Assembly (NCBI GenBank): GCA_018824085.1 | Contig: JAHJHI010000043.1 | Coordinates: 1-64,000, forward strand | Origin: Gammaproteobacteria bacterium | GTDB lineage: Bacteria; Pseudomonadota; Gammaproteobacteria; Burkholderiales; Rhodocyclaceae | Length of the DNA: 64,000 bases | Direction: 5' to 3' | Part shown: positions 56,815 through 64,000 of the stretch, piece by piece | Layout of the letters: each line of letters starts with the position of its first letter | Numbering within the stretch: the stretch's first letter is position 1 | Program-made: the position numbers and the translations under genes | Notes under the pieces: generated by a model | Database searches by the model: none | What the model was told of the DNA's origin: nothing | The model's input: the letters and a program-made list of their open reading frames with translations, nothing else

Positions 56815-56929
56815 GGACACTCTCCCGGAACGGTACGCAAACTCGGCGCAGCAGCGATGTAACACGAAATTCACGCGCACATCTATCGCGCTGCCACATG
56901 TTGCACGCCCCCGTCCGGCGAAAGCCCCC

Positions 56930-57946
56930 TCAGGCGTAGCCCTGCGGGTTCGTGCTCTGCCAGCGCCACGCATCGGCGCACATTTGCGCGATGTCCCGCT
57001 GCGCAACCCAGCCCAGCAGCCGGTTTGCGCAGGCCGGGTCGGCGTAGCACTGGGCGATGTCACCCGGCCTGCGATCGACAATCCGATACGGCACACTGCG
57101 CCCGCTCGCGGCCTCGAATGCGCGCACAACGTCGAGCACGCTGTAGCCGCGACCGGTCCCCAGATTCACGGTCAGCAGTCCACGATGTTCCGAAAGATAG
57201 TCGATGGCGCGCACATGACCTTGCGCGAGATCAAGCACGTGGATGTAGTCACGCACACCGGTGCCGTCCGGCGTCGGCCAGTCACCGCCGAACACCTTCA
57301 GCTCGGCCAGCTTGCCGACCGCGACCTGGCTGACGAAAGGCATCAGGTTGTTCGGCACGCCGTTCGGGTCTTCGCCGATCAGCCCGGACTCATGCGCGCC
57401 CACAGGATTGAAGTAACGCAGCAACGCGACGCGCCACGCCGGATCGGCGGCACAGAGGTCCCGCAGCACATGCTCGACCATCCACTTCGAGCAACCGTAC
57501 GGATTGGTCGGTCCGGTGGCGAAATCCTCGCGTATCGGCACTGACACCGGGTCGCCATACACCGTTGCCGACGACGAGAATGCCAGCGTCTTGACACCGA
57601 ATTCCGCCATGACTTCGCACAGGGAAATGGTGCCGCCCACGTTGTTGTCGTAGTACGACAGCGGCTGCTCGACGGATTCACCGACCGCCTTGAAGCCGGC
57701 GAAGTGAATGACGGCATCGAACGAGTACGCCGCAAAAACCGCACGCAATGCCTTTCTGTCGCGCACGTCGGCAACAATGAACCCGGCAAGCGGCCGGCCG
57801 GCAATGCGTTCGACGCGCCGCAACGACTCCTGCTTGCTGTTGCACAGATTGTCGACCACGACCACATCGTGGCCAGCCGCCATCAACTCGATACAGGTGT
57901 GCGAGCCGATGTAGCCCGCCCCACCCGTCACCAGCACTCGTGACAT
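56930..57946 (-). CDS. galE: UDP-glucose 4-epimerase
   Basis: A 338-residue SDR-family epimerase that interconverts UDP-glucose and UDP-galactose for polysaccharide synthesis. It has the NAD motif VLVTGGAGYIGSHTCIEL, the active-site region LAFSSSATVYGDP and the catalytic NPYGCSKWMVE (Tyr-x-x-x-Lys), then GVRDYIHVLDLAQGHVRA and NLGTGRGYSVLDVVRAFE. The start MSRVLVTG has GGGAG at a good distance. It is monocistronic here. Confidence 0.95.
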   Translation of the reverse strand: MSRVLVTGGAGYIGSHTCIELMAAGHDVVVVDNLCNSKQESLRRVERIAGRPLAGFIVADVRDRKALRAVFAAYSFDAVIHFAGFKAVGESVEQPLSYYDNNVGGTISLCEVMAEFGVKTLAFSSSATVYGDPVSVPIREDFATGPTNPYGCSKWMVEHVLRDLCAADPAWRVALLRYFNPVGAHESGLIGEDPNGVPNNLMPFVSQVAVGKLAELKVFGGDWPTPDGTGVRDYIHVLDLAQGHVRAIDYLSEHRGLLTVNLGTGRGYSVLDVVRAFEAASGRSVPYRIVDRRPGDIAQCYADPACANRLLGWVAQRDIAQMCADAWRWQSTNPQGYA

Positions 57947-57990
57947 GGAACTCCCGGACACTGCTCATGAAAGCCCGTCAGGGCGAAGAC

Positions 57991-58015
57991 GGCCGGGCGC
58001 GACTGAGGCCCGGCC
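57991..58015 (-). terminator. GC-rich hairpin after slyD
   Basis: GGCCGGGC and GCCCGGCC pair over a nine-base loop just after the slyD stop. Without a T-run it is only a modest terminator. Confidence 0.45.
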
Positions 58016-58025
58016 AGGGACGATA

Positions 58026-58505
58026 TCAATGGTGGTGACCGTGCTCGCCGTGCACGTGGCCATGCGTGAGTTCTTCCGCCGAAGCAGTGCGCACGTCGGC
58101 CACTGCACACGTGAACACGAGAGCGGTACCTGCGAGCGGATGATTGCCGTCAATCACCACACGGTCTTCGGCGATATCGGTCACGGTATACAAACCTTCT
58201 TCCTCGCCATCTTCGCTGACACGCTCGAACTGCATGCCGACTTCGATGTTGTCCGGGAAATTGGCACGCGATTCGATCTCGACCAGTTCTTCGTCATAGT
58301 CACCGAACGCATCTTCCGGTTGCAGCTTCACCACCACCTCATCGCCCACCGTCTTGCCTTCGAGCGCTTCCTCGATCGGCTGGAAGATGCCACCGTAGCC
58401 ACCGTGCAGATAAGCCAGCGGTGCTTCGCCGGAGTCGACCATATTGCCGTCCGGATCGGTCACGCTGTACTTAAGGGTGACGACGGAGTTCTTGCTGATG
58501 AGCAT
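58026..58505 (-). CDS. slyD: FKBP-type peptidyl-prolyl isomerase, SlyD-like
   Basis: A 159-residue cytoplasmic prolyl isomerase and chaperone. It starts MLISKNSVVTLKYSVTDPDG, has the FKBP domain split by the insert-in-flap domain (FGDYDEELVEIESRANFPDN), and ends in a His-rich metal-binding tail (HGHVHGEHGHHH) shorter than in E. coli. SlyD delivers nickel for hydrogenase maturation in some bacteria. Its start overlaps the end of the bcp gene by 35 bp, so the two are co-translated. Confidence 0.93.
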   Translation of the reverse strand: MLISKNSVVTLKYSVTDPDGNMVDSGEAPLAYLHGGYGGIFQPIEEALEGKTVGDEVVVKLQPEDAFGDYDEELVEIESRANFPDNIEVGMQFERVSEDGEEEGLYTVTDIAEDRVVIDGNHPLAGTALVFTCAVADVRTASAEELTHGHVHGEHGHHH

Positions 58506-58986
58506 TCCTGATTCCTTTCATGTGCAGTGCGCGCACGCGTTCGAGGACCTCTCCGGCGTGCCCGCGCGGATTCACGCCATATTGCGCGTAACGTATGACA
58601 CCATTCCGGTCGATGATGAATGTCGAGCGGGTCATGCAAAAACGCAGCCTCCCCTCGATTTCGCGCTCCCGCCAGACGCCGTAGCGCCGGCTGACCTCGG
58701 CATCGATATCGGACAGCAGCCTGACCGTCAGGCCATGCTTGTCCCGGAAGTCTGCGTGGGTAAAACATTCGTCACGACTCACCCCCATCACGACGCAATC
58801 GCAGCGACCAAAATCCTGCTCCAGGTCACTGAACTCGATCGCCTGGGCGGTACAGCCGGGGGTGTCGTCCTTGGCGTAGAAGTAGAGCACCATCAGATGC
58901 CGTCCCAATTGCGCGCTCAGGTCGAACATTTCGAGATCCGCATCGGGCAGCTCGAACAGCGGAGCGGGTTGTCCTGCGCTCAACAT
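58471..58986 (-). CDS. bcp: Thiol peroxidase, Bcp/PrxQ type
   Basis: A 171-residue peroxiredoxin that reduces peroxides. The peroxidatic Cys45 is in DDTPGCTAQA; the resolving Cys at position 50 of E. coli Bcp is Ile here, so it would be a 1-Cys form or use Cys62/Cys64/Cys74 region residues instead. Family block RSTFIIDRNGVIRYAQYGVN confirms the fold. It is the first of a two-gene unit with slyD. Confidence 0.92.
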   Translation of the reverse strand: MLSAGQPAPLFELPDADLEMFDLSAQLGRHLMVLYFYAKDDTPGCTAQAIEFSDLEQDFGRCDCVVMGVSRDECFTHADFRDKHGLTVRLLSDIDAEVSRRYGVWREREIEGRLRFCMTRSTFIIDRNGVIRYAQYGVNPRGHAGEVLERVRALHMKGIRNAHQQELRRHP

Positions 58987-59239
58987 GCACGCCTCCCATC
59001 CACGCCAATCGCGCGAAAACGGACCTCGTTGACGACGCGGCCGATTCTAGCAGGCGTCATTCAGTCCCCAATACACGGGCTGTGTAAAAAACCTCGACGT
59101 TGCGACGCACAAAAACGAACGTCATGCACCAAAGATCATCGCCCGGCACGTCACCCGGATTGCGGGAATGACGACACTTTCACTTAATATTCAAAGGGAT
59201 GAAAAACATTTCTCGTAAAATACGGTCGAGAAACAATCA

Positions 59240-59255
59240 CGGCCTGATAATTGCT
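59240..59255 (+). promoter_or_regulatory. Candidate sigma-54 promoter of the FxDxF PEP-CTERM gene
   Basis: CGGCCTGATAATTGCT has GGC and TTGCT at correct spacing, followed by a T-rich stretch. Start would be near 59267, leaving a leader of about 143 bases that includes a TTCTTGCAAGAA palindrome (59359-59370). The rest of 58987-59409 is AT-richer than the neighbourhood and holds no gene. Confidence 0.6.
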
Positions 59256-59409
59256 TTTTGTCTATCAGAGTGCGAGCCCGCGTAGTGCTGTGCTCGGAGA
59301 ACCCCTCCTTACTTGTCGTTGCAAATGAGGGGGGAATCAGCGTTGTACGCGGATGTCGTTCTTGCAAGAATCGTCGCTCCCTTTGTAAACTTTTGTGAAA
59401 GGACGGGAA

Positions 59410-59886
59410 ATGAAAAAAACGTTAGTAGCAGCAGCCGTCAGCGGCCTGCTCGCCGTCAGCGGCGCACAGGCAGCAACCACCAACTGGGATGTACACGCAC
59501 CGGTTGAAGTGGGTGCGTCGTTCGTGTCGGGTTCGTTCATGGACATCTTCACGTTCACCCTGGCGTCGGACACCTCGCTGAGCACCATTGGCTCTTCGAC
59601 CGAATCGGCATTGTTCGGCATCGCTGACCCGATGATCTGGCTGTACAAGGAAATGGGTGCGGTCGATACGTTCATTTCGGCGTACAGCTTCGACCACTCC
59701 TTCACCATCGACTCGCTGGCCGCCGGCGATTACTACTACAAGGTCACGGGCATCACGACCGGCAGCACGGGCGGTGTATACACCTTGGTGTCGAGCACTG
59801 CGCCGGTTCCCGAACCCGAAACCTACATGATGCTGCTCGGTGGTCTGGGCATGATCGGGCTCATGGCCAAGCGCCGCATGAGCTGA
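59410..59886 (+). CDS. FxDxF-type PEP-CTERM protein
   Basis: A 158-residue exported protein. Signal peptide 1-22 (LVAAAVSGLLAVSGAQA), a small beta-sandwich domain (FMDIFTFTLASDTSLSTIGS, where F-x-D-x-F is read from SFMDIF and neighbours), and PEP-CTERM tail APVPEPETYMMLLGGLGMIG plus KRRMS. The FxDxF family is a common, abundant, surface-exported group in PEP-CTERM bacteria. GGACGGGAA precedes the ATG; a longer in-frame start five codons upstream is less likely. It is followed by a strong terminator. Confidence 0.85.
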   Translation: MKKTLVAAAVSGLLAVSGAQAATTNWDVHAPVEVGASFVSGSFMDIFTFTLASDTSLSTIGSSTESALFGIADPMIWLYKEMGAVDTFISAYSFDHSFTIDSLAAGDYYYKVTGITTGSTGGVYTLVSSTAPVPEPETYMMLLGGLGMIGLMAKRRMS

Positions 59887-59903
59887 AGTTTCAAGGCATG
59901 AAA

Positions 59904-59931
59904 TAAAAAAGCACCTTCGGGTGCTTTTTTA
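59904..59931 (+). terminator. Strong intrinsic terminator
   Basis: AAAAAAGCACC-TTCG-GGTGCTTTTTT, a classic tetraloop hairpin with T-tract, right after the PEP-CTERM gene. Confidence 0.95.
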
Positions 59932-60196
59932 TTGCCTGACGGAAGCTGCATTGACCGAAAACGGCTGGTTGCACCGCAACACTGTCAAATATATCGACTA
60001 GGCAATCCTCTACTTTCGTCTCAGGTCCAAAGCTCTTCGCTTGAGAATCCCGGAAAAAACCACATGTTTTCATTGGCATGGAAATCACGCGGGCTCTGAT
60101 GAAAGAAATGCTGCGGCGCGCATGAAGACTTTGCGGTGTAACAAATTTCGACATTCCATCGATCGTGCCTGACAGCGCTTGCCGAGAAGCGGATAA
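59932..60196. other. Intergenic before lexA
   Basis: No gene can be supported. An antisense open frame (59891-60322) runs through the terminator and into lexA and has no ribosome site, so I do not call it. Confidence 0.5.
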
Positions 60197-60212
60197 CTGT
60201 ATAAAAATACAG
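60197..60212. promoter_or_regulatory. SOS box (LexA operator)
   Basis: CTGTATAAAAATACAG fits CTGT-N8-ACAG exactly and lies 25 bases before the lexA ATG, so lexA and the imu genes after it should be SOS-induced and autoregulated. Confidence 0.95.
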
Positions 60213-60236
60213 TCACCGTTCTTTACCCTGCGCACC

Positions 60237-60845
60237 ATGTCCACTGACACCCTGACAGTCCGCCAGCAACAAATACTGCAACTGATCCGCGACGCCGTCA
60301 GCGAGCGTGGCAGCCCGCCCACACGGGCAGAGATCGCGCAAGCTTTCGGCTTTCGCTCCCCGAATGCCGCAGAAAGTCATCTGCGTGCCCTTGCCCGCAA
60401 GGGCGCCATCGTTCTCGACGAAGGGCGCGCCCGCGGCATCCGGCTTGCCGAAGCGCCGGGCATGCCACTGATCGGACGCGTCGCCGCCGGCAGTCCGATA
60501 CTGGCTGACGCCCATGTACAGGGTCGCTACCAGGTTGATCCGACCATGTTTTCACCGCGCGCCGACTATCTGCTGCGCGTGCGGGGGCTGAGCATGCGGG
60601 ACGCCGGCATCCTGGATGGCGACCTGCTGGCTGTGCACGCCACAACCGAAGCGCGCAATGGCCAGATCATCGTGGCCCGCCTCAGCGACGAAGTCACGGT
60701 CAAGCGCTTGCGCCGCCAGGGCAGCCAGATCGAGTTGTTGCCTGAAAACCCTGACTTCAGTCCCATCGTGGTCGATACCCGGCGCGAAGCGCTGGTGATC
60801 GAAGGCGTCATGGTCGGTCTGATCCGCAACGCCACGGCAATCTGA
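60237..60845 (+). CDS. lexA: LexA SOS repressor
   Basis: A 202-residue repressor with exactly the E. coli residue numbering for its self-cleavage chemistry: Ala84-Gly85 cleavage site (RVAAGSPIL), Ser119 (RVRGLSMRD) and Lys156 (EVTVKRL). The winged HTH is at about residues 1-70 ([40 protein letters not shown]). Start [10 protein letters not shown] is chosen over a 24-residue longer frame that would run over the SOS box. It is first in lexA-imuA-imuB. Confidence 0.97.
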   Translation: MSTDTLTVRQQQILQLIRDAVSERGSPPTRAEIAQAFGFRSPNAAESHLRALARKGAIVLDEGRARGIRLAEAPGMPLIGRVAAGSPILADAHVQGRYQVDPTMFSPRADYLLRVRGLSMRDAGILDGDLLAVHATTEARNGQIIVARLSDEVTVKRLRRQGSQIELLPENPDFSPIVVDTRREALVIEGVMVGLIRNATAI

Positions 60846-60851
60846 TTCTCC

Positions 60852-61541
60852 ATGACGGCCATCGCAGCGATAACGTCGCGACACCCCGCGCTCTGGCGCG
60901 CCTGCGACGCAGCGAGCAACGAACAGGCGACATTGTCCACCGGCCACGCCGGGCTTGATGCCGAGTTGCCGGGCGGCGGCTGGCCATGCGGGGAAATGAC
61001 CGAATTGCTCACCGATTGCAGCGGACAGGGCGAATTGTCATTGCTGATACCGCTACTGGCCCATGCCAGCCGACACGAAGGCTGGCTGGCATGGATCACC
61101 CCGCCACACCTTCCCGGCATGTCGGCCCTGGCGGCCGCCACCGCATGCACCTCCCGTCTGCTTGTCGTTCACGCCGACACGAACGGCGAACGCATCTGGT
61201 CACTGCGGCAGGCATTGCGCTCATCGGCATGCAGCCTGGTCATCGGCTGGCTGGGGCACGCAGACACGGCATCACTGAGGCGACTGCAGCTCGCTGTGCG
61301 TGAAGCGGCCATCCCCCTCATCCTGTTCCGTGCCGGACATGTGGCGCAACTGGCCTCGCCAGCGGTGCTGCGACTGCAGTTGTCGGCCAGCGCGCCGGGC
61401 GCACTGCGGATCGATATTCTGAAACGGCGCGGCCGGCCAGCCAGCCGGCCACTGCATCTGTCACTCGCAGCTCCCGTGCGCGACACCGGTGACACGCACG
61501 GCCACCCGGCGGCGCCGGGGCCCTTGACGCTTGTCGCGTAG
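60852..61541 (+). CDS. imuA: ImuA, translesion-synthesis accessory protein
   Basis: A 229-residue RecA/SulA-like protein, six bases after lexA. Helpful pieces are LSTGHAGLDAELPGGGWPCG (RecA-like opening) and ELLTDCSGQGELSLLIPLLA. ImuA with ImuB and DnaE2 forms the SOS mutasome in bacteria lacking umuDC. The Walker A is degenerate (TDCSGQGE), as usual for ImuA. It lies in the same SOS-controlled message as lexA and imuB. Confidence 0.88.
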   Translation: MTAIAAITSRHPALWRACDAASNEQATLSTGHAGLDAELPGGGWPCGEMTELLTDCSGQGELSLLIPLLAHASRHEGWLAWITPPHLPGMSALAAATACTSRLLVVHADTNGERIWSLRQALRSSACSLVIGWLGHADTASLRRLQLAVREAAIPLILFRAGHVAQLASPAVLRLQLSASAPGALRIDILKRRGRPASRPLHLSLAAPVRDTGDTHGHPAAPGPLTLVA

Positions 61542-61571
61542 GAACTCATCACTCATGGAACTTCACTCCGC

Positions 61572-63029
61572 ATGCACTGGCTGGCACTCGTCTTTCCCGA
61601 TTGGCCGCTGCAGGCGCTGTTTCGCGGTCAGACACACACGTTCCCGCAGGCCGTGGTGGTCCGGCAGCGTGTGGTTGCGCTGGATGCGACTGCGCTGGCC
61701 AAGGGTGTGCGTCCCGGACACGGCCTGGCCGACGCATTGGCATTAGCGCCGACACTGGTCGCCCGGCCCAGGTCCATAACTGCCGAACATGCCGCACTGC
61801 GGGATGCCGCCTGCTGCGCGCTGCGCTATACGCCCCGGGTCACACTGGACAATGGCGGCTTGCTGCTTGAGGTGGCCGGCAGCATTCGCCTGTTTGGCGG
61901 CATGGACGCCCTGTTGCGCCAATTGCGCACCGATCTGGCTGGAGCAGGCTTTCATGCACTGAGCGCAAGCGCCCCGACAGCGCGCGCCGCACGCTGGCTG
62001 GCGCTGGGTGCACCCGGACAATGCGTGTCCGATCTCGACGCACTTCCCGGCGCACTGGCCCCGTTGCCGCTGCACGCCATGGAAGCCGGCACGCACATCA
62101 ACACCCTTCTTGCCGACAGCGGCCTGAACAGGCTGGCTCAAGTCATGGCCCTGCCACGAAACGCACTGGCCCGACGGGACGCCGCCGCACTGCGTCGGCT
62201 GCTCGACCAGGCGCTTGGTCACCGCCCCGACCCGCGCCCCGGCTTCGAGCCCCCCCGAAGCATTGACAGCCGACTCGAGCTGCCGGTCCCGCGCCACGAT
62301 GCCGACGTGCTCCTGTTCGCAGTGACCCGGCTGTTCAATGCCGGCTGCGCACAGCTGGCAGCGGCACATGCGGGCATCGAAACGTGCCTGATCGAACTGG
62401 AGCACGAACACCACCCGCCGACGCCCCTGACGCTGACGCTTGGCACGCCATCACGTGACGCCCGGCGCATGATCCTGCTCACACGGGAGCATCTGGCACG
62501 CATCACGCTGCCGGAGGCGGTATCCGCACTCCGCCTGTCGGCCCCGGAATGGACTCCCCTGAACGGGCACAGCACAGACCTGTTCGGCCCGCATTCACCG
62601 TCACCCCGTCAGCGGCGGGAAGCATGCAGCCAGCTGGTCGAACGCCTGCGCGCCCGGCTCGGTGACGACGCGGTGCACGCCCTGTCGGTCCGCGCCGACC
62701 ATCGTCCGGAGTGCGTGGCGCGAGTGGCCGAGCCGGGCAGCAGCCAGACTGCTGCGGCCGCAGCGGGGCGGCCGTTGTGGCTGCTGGCCTCGCCCCAGCC
62801 ACTGCAGTTGCACGACGGACATCCCTGGCGAGCCGGCCGCCTGCAGCTTGTCAGCGGTCCGGAGCGGATCGAATCGGGATGGTGGGACAGCGACGACCTG
62901 AACAGCCCGTGCCCGGGCGACGCCTTGCGTGACTACTTCGTCGCCATCGGTGCCGGGCACGAGCGGCTGTGGATCTATCGCGAACACGCGCCACCACACC
63001 GCTGGTATCTGCACGGCCTGTTCGCCTGA
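61572..63029 (+). CDS. imuB: ImuB, Y-family polymerase-like mutasome protein
   Basis: A 485-residue member of the Y-family fold that lost catalysis: the N-terminal strand reads ALVFPDWPLQAL rather than a metal-binding DxD site, which is normal for ImuB. It carries fingers/palm-like segments (VVALDATALAKGVRPGHGLA) and a little-finger region, and acts as a hub binding DnaE2 and the beta clamp. A LFGP element (STDLFGPHSP) may mediate contacts. It ends HRWYLHGLFA as in many ImuB. The following gene is not dnaE2, unlike most clusters. Confidence 0.9.
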   Translation: MHWLALVFPDWPLQALFRGQTHTFPQAVVVRQRVVALDATALAKGVRPGHGLADALALAPTLVARPRSITAEHAALRDAACCALRYTPRVTLDNGGLLLEVAGSIRLFGGMDALLRQLRTDLAGAGFHALSASAPTARAARWLALGAPGQCVSDLDALPGALAPLPLHAMEAGTHINTLLADSGLNRLAQVMALPRNALARRDAAALRRLLDQALGHRPDPRPGFEPPRSIDSRLELPVPRHDADVLLFAVTRLFNAGCAQLAAAHAGIETCLIELEHEHHPPTPLTLTLGTPSRDARRMILLTREHLARITLPEAVSALRLSAPEWTPLNGHSTDLFGPHSPSPRQRREACSQLVERLRARLGDDAVHALSVRADHRPECVARVAEPGSSQTAAAAAGRPLWLLASPQPLQLHDGHPWRAGRLQLVSGPERIESGWWDSDDLNSPCPGDALRDYFVAIGAGHERLWIYREHAPPHRWYLHGLFA

Positions 63030-63079
63030 AGTAGCATTCAGCGATCCCGCCTTCCGTTTCCACCAGAATTCAAACGCCG

Positions 63080-63562
63080 ATGAATACGCTGCAGACACTG
63101 ACCGATACCTTTGCCCGGCAGGGCCGCATCACATGGATAGGCGTGCGCCCGGCGCGGCTCGCGCCCCTGCGCCCGCTCGACGCCGTGCAAGCCATCGAGT
63201 CACTCGGCCTGGAGGGCGACCACTACGCAAGCCCCGGCGGCAAGCGCCAGGTCACCCTGATACAGGCCGAACATCTGGACGCCATGGCCGGACTGCTTGG
63301 CGTCGATGCCGTAACGGCCGGACAGGTCCGTCGCAATGTCGTTGTCAGCGGCATCAATCTGCTGGCACTCAAGGGCAAGCGTTTCCGCATCGGTGACGCC
63401 CTGCTCGAGTACACCGGCACCTGCGACCCGTGCTCGCGCATGGAAAGCAATCTCGGACGGGGCGGCTACAACGCGATGCGCGGACATGGCGGCATCACGG
63501 CACGCGTACTGCGCAGCGGCCTTCTGCGCAAAGGTGACGCAGTCCTCGCCAGCGAGGACTGA
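63080..63562 (+). CDS. MOSC-domain protein
   Basis: A 160-residue MOSC (molybdenum cofactor sulfurase C-terminal) domain protein of the YiiM type. Features are GLEGDHYASPGGKRQVTLIQ, VSGINLLALKGKRFRIGD and the conserved Cys region TGTCDPCSRMESNLG. MOSC proteins bind molybdenum cofactor sulfur and take part in N-hydroxylated compound reduction. Its place after imuB gives no functional hint. Confidence 0.9.
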   Translation: MNTLQTLTDTFARQGRITWIGVRPARLAPLRPLDAVQAIESLGLEGDHYASPGGKRQVTLIQAEHLDAMAGLLGVDAVTAGQVRRNVVVSGINLLALKGKRFRIGDALLEYTGTCDPCSRMESNLGRGGYNAMRGHGGITARVLRSGLLRKGDAVLASED

Positions 63563-63626
63563 ACACCCACATTGCGCGGCACGGCGAGGATAATCCGCGC
63601 ATCACCCGTACGAGAGGACAGCGCAG

Positions 63627-64000
63627 ATGGATCGACGACGCATGCTCACCACCTTGCTTGCCGGTGGCACCGCAGCACCGCTCGCAATGAATACCCTGAT
63701 CAGTGACGCACTCGCGCGTGACGGCCGGACCGGCTTGCGCGGCTTCCGCGGCGATGTCACCGTCAACGGCAAACCGGCCCGCTTCGGCATGAAGATCGAC
63801 TCCGGCGACACGGTGCGCACCGGGCCGGACGCCGAGGCCATCTATGTCATCGGCCGCGACGCCTTCATGCAGCGCGGTGCATCACATGTCGCCTTCGGCA
63901 GCGGAGCCGCCGCCGATCTGCTGCGGGTGATCACCGGCCGGCTGCTGTCCGTCTTCGCGCGTGGCCATCGGCGAATTGCCACCCCCGCGGCCACGATAGG
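63627..64000 (+). CDS. Exported FecR-domain-like protein (3' truncated by window)
   Basis: The first 124 residues of a protein whose frame is open at the window end. It starts after GAGAGGA, with an Arg-rich signal (MDRRRMLTTLLAGGTAAPLA) that could be Tat type. The body resembles a FecR/periplasmic sensing-type domain: RGFRGDVTVNGKPARFGMKI, DSGDTVRTGPDAEAIYVIG and ITGRLLSVFARGHRRIATPA. Such proteins are often secreted beta-domain proteins rather than sigma-factor regulators when there is no membrane anti-sigma part. No sigma factor is visible nearby. Confidence 0.7.
   Translation, partial: MDRRRMLTTLLAGGTAAPLAMNTLISDALARDGRTGLRGFRGDVTVNGKPARFGMKIDSGDTVRTGPDAEAIYVIGRDAFMQRGASHVAFGSGAAADLLRVITGRLLSVFARGHRRIATPAATI

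Noticed and set aside
59891-60322. A 143-codon antisense frame before lexA.
   Set aside because: It overlaps the SOS box, the lexA start and a terminator, and has no ribosome site.

Overview
The window is high-GC, tightly packed proteobacterial chromosome. The gene set fits a betaproteobacterium, probably Rhodocyclales or a close relative: two-ACT aspartokinase, lexA-imuA-imuB, five PEP-CTERM proteins, a VC_2705-type acetate symporter and an acetophenone-carboxylase-like operon. I cannot name the genus from sequence alone.

Layout. 1-3342 is the end of an integrated phage-like element (ssb, phage-type small genes, DUF4224, tyrosine integrase) abutting the 3' end of a tRNA-Arg gene. 3343-5555 is core: tRNA-Arg, tRNA-Ser, lysC and a small HTH regulator. 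5763-13622 (minus) is a type II secretion / type IV pilus-like assembly operon with a lipoprotein secretin carrying a cohesin-like tail; three more pseudopilin genes lie far away at 54855-56517. 14484-25880 (minus) is a catabolic operon: ASKHA kinase-like subunit, small Cys-rich subunit, second ASKHA subunit, hydantoinase-B-like subunit, epsilon-like subunit, COG0523 GTPase, acyl-CoA ligase and thiolase. This is the layout expected for ATP-dependent carboxylation of a ketone, CoA activation of the beta-keto acid and thiolysis. A divergent sigma-54 activator (26350-28404), a near-consensus -24/-12 promoter and three CGGACA boxes spaced exactly 22 bp apart form its likely control region.

28471-39891 is the least explained part. 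It holds a TonB-dependent receptor, two PEP-CTERM proteins that resemble metalloproteases but lack HExxH, a tandem paralogue pair (one PEP-CTERM anchored, one free with an Asp/Glu tract), a trypsin-like PEP-CTERM protease and an NtrC-type two-component system. Several of these genes have candidate sigma-54 promoters. It looks like a surface capture or processing system of unknown substrate.

40257-54837 is central metabolism and transport: phosphoketolase, acetate symporter with its small subunit, CBS/DUF294 protein, acetyl-CoA synthetase, YqhA, class I fumarase, antiporter, GCS2-type ligase and DUF456. 56572-64000 holds galE, slyD, bcp, an FxDxF-type PEP-CTERM protein, lexA with its SOS box, imuA, imuB without an adjacent dnaE2, a MOSC protein and the start of a FecR-like protein.
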